A stretch of 64,000 bases of DNA from Prosthecobacter debontii (GCF_900167535.1 NZ_FUYE01000009.1:186001-250000), one strand, 5' to 3'; shown: positions 49,509 through 58,645, counted from the stretch's first letter. Numbers and translations are program-made. The notes: generated by a model from the letters alone, not told the origin.

Positions 49509-50786
49509 AGAGAGATTTTGAGCATTCACGTCGGTCAGTGTGGCAACCAAATCGCCGATCGGTTTTGGCGTTTGGCTTTGCGTGAGCATGGCTTGACGGA
49601 GGCGGGAACGCCTAAAGATGGCGCCGCCGTCGCAGCTAATACCAACATGGAAGTCTTCTTCCACAAGGTGCGTGATGGGAAGTATGTGCCCCGCGCCGTT
49701 TTGGTGGACCTTGAGCCTGGAGTCATCGCCCGAATCGAGGGCGGGGACATGTCCCAGCTCTTCGATGAAAGCAGCATCGTCCGGAAGATCCCAGGGGCCG
49801 CGAACAATTGGGCTCGCGGTTACAATGTGGAAGGTGAGCGCGTGATCGATCAGATCATGAACGTGATCGATAGTGCCGTGGAGAAGACCAAAGGATTGCA
49901 AGGCTTCCTGATGACGCATTCCATCGGTGGCGGTTCGGGCTCGGGATTGGGCTCGCTCATTCTAGAGCGTCTTCGTCAGGCTTATCCGAAGAAGCGCATC
50001 TTCACCTTTTCGGTGGCCCCCTCGCCCCTCATCTCCGATTCAGCCGTCGAGCCTTACAACGCCATCCTGACGCTTCAGCGCATCTTGGATCATGCGGATG
50101 GCGCGGTCATTTTGGATAACGAGGCGCTCTTCCGCATCGCGAAAGCCAAGCTGAATCGCAGCCCGAATTACATGGACTTGAATCACATCATCGCGCTGAT
50201 CGTCAGCTCGGTGACGGCTTCACTCCGCTTCCCTGGTAAGCTGAATACGGATCTCAGTGAGTTCGTGACCAACCTCGTGCCCTTCCCTGGCAACCACTTC
50301 CTGACCGCCAGCTTCGCTCCCATGCGTGGCCCCGGGCAGGAGGGGCAACTCCGCCCGAATTTCCCTGAATTAGCTCGTGAGACCTTTGCCCAAGACAACT
50401 TCACTGCGGCCATCGATTGGCAGCAGGGGGTTTACCTCGCCGCCAGCGCCCTCTTCCGTGGGGATGTGAAGGCGAAGGAAGTGGATGAAAACATGGCCAG
50501 CATCCGCAAGTCTTTGAACTACGCCAGCTACATGCCCGCCTCTGGCGGTCTGAAACTTGGTTATGCCGAGACAGCCCCGGAAGGCTTTGCCTCCAGTGGT
50601 CTCGCTTTGGTCAATCACACCGGGATTGCCGCTGTCTTTGAGCGTTTGATCTCTCAGTTTGACATCATGTTCGACAATCATGCCTACACCCATTGGTATG
50701 AGAATGCAGGGGTGTCTCGCGAGATGATGGCTCAAGCCCGCAATCAGATCGCCCAACTTGCTCAATCTTATCGCGATGCCAGTTAG
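49506..50786 (+). CDS. btubB: Bacterial tubulin BtubB
   Basis: A 426-residue tubulin-family GTPase, partner of BtubA. It begins MREILSIHVGQCGNQIADRF, which resembles beta-tubulin. T4 is HSIGGGSGSGLGS (about residues 139-151), again with Ser for Thr. The T7 region LNTDLSEFVTNLVPFP carries the alpha-type catalytic Glu, so both chains have the residue that only alpha-tubulin has in eukaryotes. The product is about 44 residues shorter than BtubA and ends at IAQLAQSYRDAS, without an acidic tail. It starts with GTG behind a strong SD, 59 bp after btubA. Confidence 0.98.
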   Translation: MREILSIHVGQCGNQIADRFWRLALREHGLTEAGTPKDGAAVAANTNMEVFFHKVRDGKYVPRAVLVDLEPGVIARIEGGDMSQLFDESSIVRKIPGAANNWARGYNVEGERVIDQIMNVIDSAVEKTKGLQGFLMTHSIGGGSGSGLGSLILERLRQAYPKKRIFTFSVAPSPLISDSAVEPYNAILTLQRILDHADGAVILDNEALFRIAKAKLNRSPNYMDLNHIIALIVSSVTASLRFPGKLNTDLSEFVTNLVPFPGNHFLTASFAPMRGPGQEGQLRPNFPELARETFAQDNFTAAIDWQQGVYLAASALFRGDVKAKEVDENMASIRKSLNYASYMPASGGLKLGYAETAPEGFASSGLALVNHTGIAAVFERLISQFDIMFDNHAYTHWYENAGVSREMMAQARNQIAQLAQSYRDAS

Positions 50787-50820
50787 TAGAAAACTTGGCC
50801 TCGTGTAGCCCTTTAAAGCC

Positions 50821-51591
50821 GTGGACTCCCCTCTCGATCGTCAGCTCGCTGCCGCCTCTCGCAGTGTCGAAGAGGCGCGGAGAATGGCTTATCACGACGA
50901 TTCGAAGATCGGGTATCTGGTGGAGCAGATCAGCGTGCTGGCAGATCTGCGGCAGAAAGAGGGAGACTTCCGCAAGGCCGAGTCGCTGTATCGTGAGGCG
51001 CTATTCAGCGCTCAGGAGCAGCGTAAGCCGGACCCGGAGTTGCTGACGGGCATCCATTCCTTGCTGGCGCATCTGTATGATCGCTGGGGCCGGATGGATC
51101 TCGCCTCGCAGTTTTATGAGAAAGCCCTGAAGATCGCCGAGCGAGGCGGCATCGCCCAGAGTGATAAGGTGGCGATCATCAAAAACAATCTGGCGATGAT
51201 CTTCAAGCAGCTCCGTGACTACACCCGTGCGGAGCAGCACTACCAAGAGGCGCTGGAAATCTTCCGCAAAACGGATGGTGAATACAGCGCTCGGGTGGCT
51301 AGCGTTTTTAACAATCTCGGGGTGCTATATTACAGCAACCTGGAGGTCGAGCAGGCGCAGGAGATGCATGAGCATGCGTTGACGATTCGGCAGAGCCTTT
51401 CGAATGATCAGGCGGACTCGGGGGATCTCTCACAGACCTACATCAATCTCGGCGCTGTTTATAAAGCGGCGGGAGATTTTCAGAAAGCTGAGGCCTGTGT
51501 GGATCGTGCTAAGAAGCTGCGGGCCAGCATGAATGGCTACCACCCGCAGCCGCGCCGTGCGGCGTCTTTGCTTGTCGATAAATCCCTGTGA
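50821..51591 (+). CDS. bklc: Bacterial kinesin-light-chain-like TPR protein
   Basis: A 256-residue tetratricopeptide protein. After a helical N-terminus (about residues 1-40) come four to five repeats of about 42 residues, the kinesin-light-chain spacing: LYREALFSAQE, FYEKALKIAERGG, HYQEALEIFRKTDG, MHEHALTIRQSL, CVDRAKKLRASM. In Prosthecobacter the third gene of the btub operon encodes this protein, reported to bind BtubAB filaments; there is no motor domain. I use GTG 50821, 34 bp after btubB; an ATG at 50884 is an alternative. Its stop overlaps the next small gene by 4 bp. Confidence 0.95.
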   Translation: MDSPLDRQLAAASRSVEEARRMAYHDDSKIGYLVEQISVLADLRQKEGDFRKAESLYREALFSAQEQRKPDPELLTGIHSLLAHLYDRWGRMDLASQFYEKALKIAERGGIAQSDKVAIIKNNLAMIFKQLRDYTRAEQHYQEALEIFRKTDGEYSARVASVFNNLGVLYYSNLEVEQAQEMHEHALTIRQSLSNDQADSGDLSQTYINLGAVYKAAGDFQKAEACVDRAKKLRASMNGYHPQPRRAASLLVDKSL

Positions 51592-51827
51592 ATCCTGAGT
51601 TTTCCCATCTCCACCAGTTGCTGCGCCAGCGGCTGGACCTCATTGCTGACCACGCTTTTCGTGATCGTGATCCCTCGGCCCATCTGGCTGAGCTTCAGCG
51701 GCTGTCGGAGGCTCTCGCGGCGGAGCATCAGCGTCTCAAGCCCAAGCTCCCGCCACGACTGAATCATTATCTGGTGCAATCGAGCCTGGTGAAGGCCCTG
51801 GATTTCCTCGAAGGGCGGGCCGAGTGA
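51588..51827 (+). CDS. Small helical protein, fourth gene of the btub operon (unknown function)
   Basis: A 79-residue protein whose GTG start overlaps the bklc stop in GTGA, the usual layout for translational coupling. Codon third positions are GC-rich (roughly two thirds by eye), as expected for a real gene here. The protein is Leu/Glu/Arg-rich and probably all-helical: FSHLHQLLRQRLDLI, LAELQRLSEALAAEHQRL, then HYLVQSSLVKALDFLEGR. The heptad-like leucines allow a short coiled coil. No signal peptide, membrane segment or known domain. About 98 bp separates it from the next gene, which is an unrelated secreted enzyme. By position it is a candidate accessory factor of BtubAB or Bklc; this is inference only. 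Confidence 0.75.
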   Translation: MNPEFSHLHQLLRQRLDLIADHAFRDRDPSAHLAELQRLSEALAAEHQRLKPKLPPRLNHYLVQSSLVKALDFLEGRAE

Positions 51828-51925
51828 CCTGAGCAGCGAGGCTTTAAGGCCGGAAGTTCACGGAGTTTTACTTGCTGCTGCCGGGGCTTTCTGGTGCAAT
51901 ACCTTGTCCCCCAAAGCTCTGGCTC

Positions 51926-54400
51926 ATGAATCTTTTGCGCTGCCTCGCCTTCAGTCTCTTTTTACCCATGGGGTTATGGGGGGCGTTTCCCTCGCTGTAT
52001 CTGAAGAACATCTGTGATGGCCAGATCCACGCCCCCACCAACATCACCCACGCCGGGGATGGCAGCGGGCGGCTTTTCATCTGTGATCAGATCGGCAAGA
52101 TCTACATCTTCAGCCAGGGGATGCTCCAGCCCAAGCTGTTCCTCGATCTCTCCGCGAGCGGATTGAACCGTGTGTTTGTCGGCACCAACCTGAACAGCTA
52201 TTCGGAGCGTGGTTTGTTAGGCATGACCTTTCATCCCGATTATGAGCATCCCTTCGCACCGGGGTATCGGCGGTTTTATGTGAACTACACCGCTCCTGCG
52301 AGCACTGCGACGGATCATTCTTCGGACCCGCAGAACTGTGTCACCGTGATTGCGGAGTTCCGCGTGTCTGAGGACGATCCCAATCTCGCCGATGTCACCA
52401 CCGAGCGCCTCGTGCTGAGTTACGGCCAGCCGCAGCCCAATCACAATGGCGGCCAGCTCGCCTTCGGGCCAGATAAGATGCTCTACATCGGCAGCGGGGA
52501 TGGCGGCAGCGCCAATGACAATGCTGAGGGGCATACGGGCGGCAGTGGCACTTCCAGTCCTGGTCGGGTGACGGGAACCCTCGGCAACGCCCAAGACAAG
52601 ACCAAGCTGCTGGGCAAGATCCTGCGCATCGACCCGCTCGGCACCAACGGCCCAGGCGGCGCATATGGCATCCCAACGGATAACCCGTTCGCCAATTCGG
52701 TGGGCATGGAGCGAAAGGAGATTTATGCCTGGGGGCTGCGCAACCCTTGGCGCCTCTCGTTCGATACGCCTGAAGAGGGACCTGCCCGATTGTTCTGCGC
52801 GGATGTGGGGCAAAATGATGTGGAAGAGGTGGATCTCATCACCTCCGGTGGAAACTATGGCTGGCGCGTGAAGGAGGGGAGCTTGGACTTTGACAACACC
52901 ACGCCCTATGGCGGTGGCAGCCTCATTGGCCCGATTGCCGAATATGCGCATCCGAGTGCGAGCTTGGAGGGCACGGATTCGATGCCGAAATACGGCACCT
53001 CCATCACCGGAGGGTATGTCTATCGTGGCACTGCGATTCCTGGTTTGCAGGGGAAGTATCTCTTCGGAGACTATGCCGAGAATGGCATCGGTAACGGTGG
53101 CGGAGTGCTTTTGGGATTGGAGGAAACCACCCCGGGGGTGTTTGCTCTGAGTGAAGTCACGCCATTCAATAGCTTACCCGCTTCCGCTCGCATCTACGCC
53201 TTTGGCGAGGATGAAGCGGGAGAGCTTTACATCGCCGTGAAAACGACCTCAGGCGTCACCTCATTGAGCGGCGGTCGGCCAGCCGGTATCCTTTATAAAG
53301 TGCAGCCTGTCGCTGAAACCCCGATCCAACTGACAGCGGTGGCGGACAATACCCTGTATGAGCCGAACGGATCGGTCACGAGCAATGCCAAGGGCATCTA
53401 TCTTTTTGCCGGAAAGACCGGGGAAAGCGCCAATTACAAGGTCCGGCGTGCGGTTATGAAGTTCGATGTCAGTGGTCTGCCTTCGGATGTGACCTTCACC
53501 TCAGCGGCGTTACGTCTGCATCTGAATATGCAAGTGGGGCAGGACTTCACGATGAATTTGCATCGACTGTCTGAAAGTTGGGGGGAAGGCACCTCCAATG
53601 CAGGCTCACCAGGAGGTAATGGGATTACGGCAACCACCGGAGACGCCACCTGGAACCATCGTTTTTACAACACCACCGCCTGGACGAATCCAGGGGGAGA
53701 CTATGAGGCGCAGGCCTCGGCCAGTTACGTGATTGGTTCGTCCCTTTCAGATCCCTATCCCACTTGGCAGAGTGCTAAATTGCTTGAAGACGTTTTGGAT
53801 TGGAAAGCCACTCCGAGCAGCAATCAGGGCTGGATCTTGATCGGGGATGAGAACCAAACTTTCACGGCCCAGCGTTTCTCCAGCCGAGAAAACACCACCG
53901 CAGGCAATCGCCCGACGCTCATCGTCAACTATGCCTCGGCCCCCAGCCCAACCCATTATGAAGCCTGGTTGGCAGAACATTTCCCGGAAGAGCCCGTCGG
54001 TTTCTATCTGGATCCCTATGGCGACTTGGATAACGACGGTATTTTCAATCTCCATGAATACGCCTTTGGCCGCAGTCCCTGGGTGAAGGATGAAGAACCG
54101 GGACTCACCACCAGCACTCAGCCCGGTTCCGCAGGCAGCACGCTGCACATTTTAAGATTCTGGCGAGACAGCGCGGCGACCGATCTCAGTTATCAGCTCC
54201 AGACCAGTGCCGACCTCGTGACTTGGAAAACCATCGCTACCAGCCTCGCTGGCACCACCGCCATTGGGAGCAACGGCGGGGTGGTGCTTTCAGATACTCC
54301 AGGCACAGGCACCCTGCGCCTCGTCACCGTGCGGGAGACGCTGGCTGCCGGGGCCAACTCTCGGCGCTTTGTCCGGCTGCATGTGACTCGGTCGTATTGA
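51926..54400 (+). CDS. Secreted PQQ-dependent sugar dehydrogenase with DNRLRE-like domain
   Basis: An 824-residue exported protein. ATG 51926 (MNLLRCLAFSLFLPMGLWGA) begins the signal peptide; 18 more codons are open upstream without support. Residues about 20-460 are the glucose/sorbosone dehydrogenase propeller: HAGDGSGRLFICDQIGKIYI, SERGLLGMTFHPDY, HNGGQLAFGPDKMLYIGSGD and ADVGQNDVEEVDLI. Residues about 480-670 are a beta-sandwich of the DNRLRE type (FDVSGLPSDVTFTSAALRLH; DATWNHRFY). The C-terminal part has a Verrucomicrobia tail module (DLDNDGIFNLHEYAFGRSP) and a jelly-roll-like end. Likely oxidises aldoses outside the cytoplasmic membrane. Confidence 0.88.
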   Translation: MNLLRCLAFSLFLPMGLWGAFPSLYLKNICDGQIHAPTNITHAGDGSGRLFICDQIGKIYIFSQGMLQPKLFLDLSASGLNRVFVGTNLNSYSERGLLGMTFHPDYEHPFAPGYRRFYVNYTAPASTATDHSSDPQNCVTVIAEFRVSEDDPNLADVTTERLVLSYGQPQPNHNGGQLAFGPDKMLYIGSGDGGSANDNAEGHTGGSGTSSPGRVTGTLGNAQDKTKLLGKILRIDPLGTNGPGGAYGIPTDNPFANSVGMERKEIYAWGLRNPWRLSFDTPEEGPARLFCADVGQNDVEEVDLITSGGNYGWRVKEGSLDFDNTTPYGGGSLIGPIAEYAHPSASLEGTDSMPKYGTSITGGYVYRGTAIPGLQGKYLFGDYAENGIGNGGGVLLGLEETTPGVFALSEVTPFNSLPASARIYAFGEDEAGELYIAVKTTSGVTSLSGGRPAGILYKVQPVAETPIQLTAVADNTLYEPNGSVTSNAKGIYLFAGKTGESANYKVRRAVMKFDVSGLPSDVTFTSAALRLHLNMQVGQDFTMNLHRLSESWGEGTSNAGSPGGNGITATTGDATWNHRFYNTTAWTNPGGDYEAQASASYVIGSSLSDPYPTWQSAKLLEDVLDWKATPSSNQGWILIGDENQTFTAQRFSSRENTTAGNRPTLIVNYASAPSPTHYEAWLAEHFPEEPVGFYLDPYGDLDNDGIFNLHEYAFGRSPWVKDEEPGLTTSTQPGSAGSTLHILRFWRDSAATDLSYQLQTSADLVTWKTIATSLAGTTAIGSNGGVVLSDTPGTGTLRLVTVRETLAAGANSRRFVRLHVTRSY

Positions 54401-54486
54401 GGTGAGCAAAGGGGGGGACGGTTAAATTGGTAGTGATCTCGATTCTGCTTGGAAAGCTTGGGCGTGTCTCGTTACGTTTGATCCTC

Positions 54487-55383
54487 ATGAACCCCGTCTC
54501 CATCCCCCGTCGTCAGTTTTTCAATCGCTCCCTCGGTGTCGCAGCCGTGGTGGCCATGCTGCAGGAGCAAGCTTGGGCGGCAGATGCCACAGCAGGCAAG
54601 GTGAAGCACTCCGTTTGCAAATGGTGCTACAAGGACATCCCGCTGGAGACGATGTGTGAAGCCGCGAAGGAGATCGGGCTGGAGTCCATCGAGCTGCTGG
54701 ATCCACCAGACTTTGCCACCCTGAAGAAACACGGGCTGCACTGCGCCATGGTCAGCTTCCCCACGGCGAAGGGACCGGATAACAAAAAGATTGGCAGCAT
54801 CCCGCATGGGTTCAATCGGCTGGAGAATCACGATCTATTGGTCGAGGCCTATGAACCGCTGCTGAAGACCAGCGCGGAGGCGGGTTTCAAGCAAGTCATC
54901 TGCTTCAGCGGTAACCGCGATGGCATGGATGATGAGCAGGGGCTGGAGAACTGCGTGGTTGGCTTGAAGCGGCTGATGCCTCTGTGTGAAAAGCTGGGCG
55001 TGACGCTGGTGATGGAGCTGCTGAACAGCAAGGTGAATCACCCAGATTACATGTGTGATCACAGTGCCTGGGGTGTGGCCTTGTGTGAAAAGCTCGGATC
55101 ACCGCATTTCAAGCTGCTCTATGACATCTATCACATGCAGATCATGGAGGGAGATGTCATGGCCACCATTCGCAAGCAGCACCCTTACTTTGCCCATTAC
55201 CACACTGGCGGTGTGCCCGGACGGGCGGAGATTGATGAGACGCAGGAGCTGAACTATCCCGCCATCATCAAGGCCATCCAGGAGACGGGTTATACCGGAT
55301 ACCTCGGTCAAGAGTTCATCCCGAAACGGCCAGATAAACTGGCTTCACTGAAGCAGGCCGTGGGCATCTGCTCGGTCGGTTAA
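54487..55383 (+). CDS. Tat-exported hydroxypyruvate-isomerase-like TIM-barrel protein
   Basis: A 298-residue sugar-phosphate-isomerase-fold (AP endonuclease 2-type) protein. ATG 54487 gives a Tat signal (PRRQFFNRSLG, then a hydrophobic stretch ending AWAAD). The barrel has KHSVCKWCYKDIPLETMCEA, the metal-ligand region VMELLNSKVNHPDYMCD, LLYDIYHMQIMEGD (His/Asp) and HYHTGGVPGRAEIDETQELN, followed by Glu in GYLGQEFIPKRPD. These match Hyi-type isomerases. Tat-exported versions are common in Verrucomicrobia and Planctomycetes, where they accompany Gfo/Idh/MocA enzymes; substrate unknown. The VOC gene follows 29 bp later. Confidence 0.9.
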   Translation: MNPVSIPRRQFFNRSLGVAAVVAMLQEQAWAADATAGKVKHSVCKWCYKDIPLETMCEAAKEIGLESIELLDPPDFATLKKHGLHCAMVSFPTAKGPDNKKIGSIPHGFNRLENHDLLVEAYEPLLKTSAEAGFKQVICFSGNRDGMDDEQGLENCVVGLKRLMPLCEKLGVTLVMELLNSKVNHPDYMCDHSAWGVALCEKLGSPHFKLLYDIYHMQIMEGDVMATIRKQHPYFAHYHTGGVPGRAEIDETQELNYPAIIKAIQETGYTGYLGQEFIPKRPDKLASLKQAVGICSVG

Positions 55384-55412
55384 CGAAGATCCACTTTTTC
55401 ACTTCACTCGCT

Positions 55413-55784
55413 ATGTCAGCTTCGCGCATCAAACACATCAGTCCGATCCTGGCAGCAGCGTCGGTGGAGGAAACGGTGTCCTTTTATGGGGAGGTGTTGG
55501 GCTTTCAGGTGGTGCTGCAGTCGGCGGACTACGGCATCGTCGAGAAGGATGGCTGCACGATCCACTTCACCAAAGCGCATGATGAATCCGTGATGGAGGC
55601 CGTGCGGGGTCATGCGGAGATTTACATCGAGGTGGAGGACATCCAGGAGATCTGGCAGCGGGTGCAGCCGTTTCGGGATCGGTATAAGATCACGGAGCTG
55701 GCCGAACGGCCCTACGGCATGACGGAGTTTCACGTGATTGATCCGAATGACTGCCTGATCTTCGTCGGGCAGGAGACGCGGTGA
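55413..55784 (+). CDS. VOC family (glyoxalase/bleomycin-resistance fold) protein
   Basis: A 123-residue single-module VOC protein. Its pattern is ISPILAAASVEETVSFYGEVLGF, IVEKDGCTIHFTKA, AEIYIEVEDIQEIWQRV and TEFHVIDPNDCLIFVGQE. The C-terminal FHVIDPNDCLIFVG matches the usual F.DPDGN.I.F strand. It is close behind the TIM-barrel gene and probably in the same transcript. Members include glyoxalases, dioxygenases and bleomycin-binding proteins; function is not resolvable here. Confidence 0.88.
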   Translation: MSASRIKHISPILAAASVEETVSFYGEVLGFQVVLQSADYGIVEKDGCTIHFTKAHDESVMEAVRGHAEIYIEVEDIQEIWQRVQPFRDRYKITELAERPYGMTEFHVIDPNDCLIFVGQETR

Positions 55785-55847
55785 TGAGCCCTGGAGCGAT
55801 GAGCTTCCAACCCCGCAGCCGTGAGCCCCAAGCGCGGTATTCCTCAG

Positions 55848-55999
55848 CCTGGGGTGCAACCCCAGGATCATGGCATTCCGAGTCGTTTGTTTTCACAGAG
55901 AGCCCCACAGGGGCGGCGCATGAGTCGAGTTCCGCCCTTGGCAGGGCTCTACCGTTTCGAAGGACATCTTATTGCAGGAACCCAGGGTTACACCCTGGG
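55848..55999. repeat. Palindromic intergenic repeats upstream of glpK
   Basis: Two hairpins of the family found again at 57.8-58.0 kb: CCTGGGGT-GCA-ACCCCAGG (55848-55866) and CCCAGGGT-TAC-ACCCTGGG (55981-55999). The region 55785-56128 has no supportable gene. Confidence 0.75.
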
Positions 56000-56128
56000 C
56001 TAAGGGGCGTCGCGCCTATGGCGCTGCACAAGAGACACGAAGATGGATCCTAAAGCGCAGGTTTGGAAACCCGCGCTCCATGATGCATGCAGTCTTGTCA
56101 TCTGGGCTCTGATATGAAGAATCGAGGC

Positions 56129-57607
56129 ATGAAATACGTCCTCGCGCTTGATCAGGGAACCACCAGCAGCCGGAGCATTCTGTTTGATAAGAAGGGCAAG
56201 GTCATTGCCACGGCGCAGAAAGAGTTTACCCAGCATTATCCGCAGCCCGGATGGGTGGAGCACGATGCGGAGGAAATCTGGACCACCCAGCTCCGCACCA
56301 TGAAGGAGGTGCTGAAGAAGGCCAAAGCCACCGCCAAAGACATCGCGGCCATAGGCATCACCAATCAGCGCGAGACGACTGTGGCCTGGAACAAGAAGAC
56401 CGGCAAGCCGGTGGGCAAGGCCATCGTCTGGCAGGACCGCCGCACCGCCGCTTTTTGTGATAAGCTCAAGGCCAAAGGCGCGGAGGCGATGATCCGGCAC
56501 AAGACCGGTCTCGTGGTGGACGCTTACTTTTCCGCCACCAAGATGCACTGGATGCTGAAGCATGTGCCTCAGGCGAAAGAGCTGGCTAAGGCTGGTGATC
56601 TGGCTTTCGGCACCGTGGATTCCTGGTTGCTCTGGAAGCTCACGGAGGGGGCGGTGCATGCCACGGATGTGAGCAATGCCTCCCGCACCATGCTGTATGA
56701 CATCGCGTCAGGATCTTGGGATGCGGAGTTGATGAAACTCTTCGGCGTGCCTGCCACCGCCCTGCCTGATGTGCGGCCTTCTAGCGGCGTGTTTGGTGAG
56801 ACTTCCTTGTTAGGCGGCAGCATCCCGATTGCCGGGATTGCGGGAGACCAGCAGGCGGCGTTGTTCGGTCAGGTGTGCACAAAGCCGGGCATGGTGAAGA
56901 ACACCTATGGCACCGGTTGTTTCATGCTCATGCATACCGGCACCAAGCGCATCGCCTCAGGCAACAATCTGCTGACCACCGTGGCGTGGCAGATCGGCGA
57001 TGGCCCGTTGGAATACGCCGTGGAAGGCAGCGTCTTCATTGCCGGAGCGGTGGTGCAGTGGCTGCGGGATGGGCTGGGCCTCATCAAGAAATCCTCTGAG
57101 GTGGAGGCGCTCGCTGCGCAAGTGCCAGACACCGGGGGCGTGTATCTCGTGCCCGCCTTTGCCGGTCTGGGGGCTCCGCATTGGGATCCGTATGCGCGCG
57201 GTCTCATGTGTGGCATCACCCGTGGCACCACGAAGGCCCACATTGCCCGGGCGGCGTTGGAGGGCATCGCTTATCAGGTCACGGATATCCTCCATGCCAT
57301 GCAGGCTGATGCCGGAGTCAAGCTGCGCGAGCTGCGGGTGGATGGCGGGGCCAGCAACAACAACCTCATGATGCAGTTCCAGGCCGATCTTCTGGGCGTG
57401 CCGGTCGTGCGTCCGACGGTGACGGAGACGACCGCTCTCGGTGCCGCTTATTTAGCGGGCTTAGCCACGGGCTTCTGGAAAAACCAGGCCGAGATTGCAA
57501 CCCAATGGCAGAGTGACTGCCGCTTTGAACCCGCCATGAAAGCCGCCCAAAGGAAGGCTCTGATGGCAGGCTGGAATCGAGCGCTGGAGCGGACGAAGGG
57601 CGAGTAA
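56129..57607 (+). CDS. glpK: Glycerol kinase
   Basis: A 492-residue FGGY kinase that makes glycerol-3-phosphate with ATP. ATG 56129 ([20 protein letters not shown]) is the family start; ATGs at 56114 and 56087 are in frame but add non-conserved residues. Other family parts are [51 protein letters not shown], the ATP loop [14 protein letters not shown] and [20 protein letters not shown]. No glpF or glpD is adjacent. The gene is flanked on both sides by islands of palindromic repeats. Confidence 0.97.
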   Translation: MKYVLALDQGTTSSRSILFDKKGKVIATAQKEFTQHYPQPGWVEHDAEEIWTTQLRTMKEVLKKAKATAKDIAAIGITNQRETTVAWNKKTGKPVGKAIVWQDRRTAAFCDKLKAKGAEAMIRHKTGLVVDAYFSATKMHWMLKHVPQAKELAKAGDLAFGTVDSWLLWKLTEGAVHATDVSNASRTMLYDIASGSWDAELMKLFGVPATALPDVRPSSGVFGETSLLGGSIPIAGIAGDQQAALFGQVCTKPGMVKNTYGTGCFMLMHTGTKRIASGNNLLTTVAWQIGDGPLEYAVEGSVFIAGAVVQWLRDGLGLIKKSSEVEALAAQVPDTGGVYLVPAFAGLGAPHWDPYARGLMCGITRGTTKAHIARAALEGIAYQVTDILHAMQADAGVKLRELRVDGGASNNNLMMQFQADLLGVPVVRPTVTETTALGAAYLAGLATGFWKNQAEIATQWQSDCRFEPAMKAAQRKALMAGWNRALERTKGE

Positions 57608-57637
57608 AGGCCGGTTGAGAAGGCGTGGATTGTTTTG

Positions 57638-58149
57638 GACAGGATTTACAGGATGACAGGATTAACAAACTTTAGATCGAGTCTGTAAATACGGTGCATC
57701 TCTCTCCCAGACCCTCATGAGTTTGGTCGATAAACCTTGGGGCTTTGATAAACGGGCAGCCCGTAGAATGGGGAACCCCAACGGGGTTGCGGCATTGAGC
57801 CCAGGGTTGGCACAACCCTGGGTAGGCCATGTCATCTCCCGCCGCATGTCGGCAAACCCCAACGGGGTTTCGTCCATGCAGGATGTTCAACGGCATGGAT
57901 AGGGGTGTCCCAAACGGACATTCGGGTGAGCCTTCGACGATGGACATAACCCCGTTGGGGTTGCATTACGAATGATGCGATTTCGTGCCTACATCCCAGG
58001 GTTCAGAGAACCCTGGGCTCAGAGACACAATGCCGTTGGCATTGATTGAAGAGCAGAATCAGCGTTGAATGTGACCCACGGGATTCCACCAAAATTGAGG
58101 ATGGTTTTTTACCTCTCCTGTAAATCCTGAGAATCTTGTCAATCCTGTC
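57638..58149. repeat. Palindrome-rich repeat island bounded by inverted AGGATTTACAGGA copies
   Basis: About 510 bp. The outer boxes are AGGATTTACAGGA (57641-57653) and its exact reverse complement TCCTGTAAATCCT (58117-58129), each followed by a further ACAGGATT-type half-copy. Inside are AACCCC-AAC-GGGGTT (57774-57788), CCCAGGGTT-GGCAC-AACCCTGGG (57800-57822), AAACCCC-AAC-GGGGTTT (57854-57870), AACCCC-GTT-GGGGTT (57948-57962) and CCCAGGGTT-CAGAG-AACCCTGGG (57995-58017). No coding frame is convincing. It fills the gap between glpK and the convergent YqeY gene. Confidence 0.85.
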
Positions 58150-58192
58150 TCACTCGGCCTGATGAAACCGAGTGGCATTGCTTGCTCTGAGA

Positions 58193-58645
58193 TCAAGCCA
58201 GTCGCTTGCCCACTTCGCTGGAGAGGGTGCGGTTATCCACGCGGCCTTCGGCGCGTTCGCCGAGGACTTTCATGACGGCGCCCATGTCTTTCTTGCTGGT
58301 GGCTCCCAGCTCGAGGATCACGCTGTTGACCAGCTTTTCCACCTCGTCGGCGCTCATGGCGGCAGGGAGGTATTTTTCCAGGACAGCGATTTCGGCCTTT
58401 TCGGTTTCGGCGAGGTCAGCACGGTTGGCGGCCTCGTAGCTGGCCACGGAGTCTTGGCGCTTTTTCACTTCCTTACGCACCACGGCGATGGCTTCGGCCT
58501 CTTCCAGTTCACCTTCAGCGCCATGCTTTTCGATGGCGGCGTATTTGATCGCCGACTTCAGGCCCCGGACCACATTGAGGGTCACAGTGTCTTTGGCCTT
58601 CATGGCGGTTTTCATGTCTTCGGTGAGTTGGGCGGAGATGGGCAT
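58193..58645 (-). CDS. yqeY: GatB/YqeY domain protein
   Basis: A 150-residue YqeY protein: MPISAQLTEDMKTAMKAKDT, then LNVVRGLKSAIKYAAIEK, ARADLAE-type linker (ANRADLAETEKAEIAVLEKYLP) and the C-terminal helical bundle ending GRVDNRTLSSEVGKRLA. The domain is the same fold as the tRNA-binding tail of GatB and usually occurs free-standing near rpsU and primase genes; no such neighbour is seen. Function is unproven; tRNA-linked roles are assumed from the fold. Confidence 0.94.
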   Translation of the reverse strand: MPISAQLTEDMKTAMKAKDTVTLNVVRGLKSAIKYAAIEKHGAEGELEEAEAIAVVRKEVKKRQDSVASYEAANRADLAETEKAEIAVLEKYLPAAMSADEVEKLVNSVILELGATSKKDMGAVMKVLGERAEGRVDNRTLSSEVGKRLA

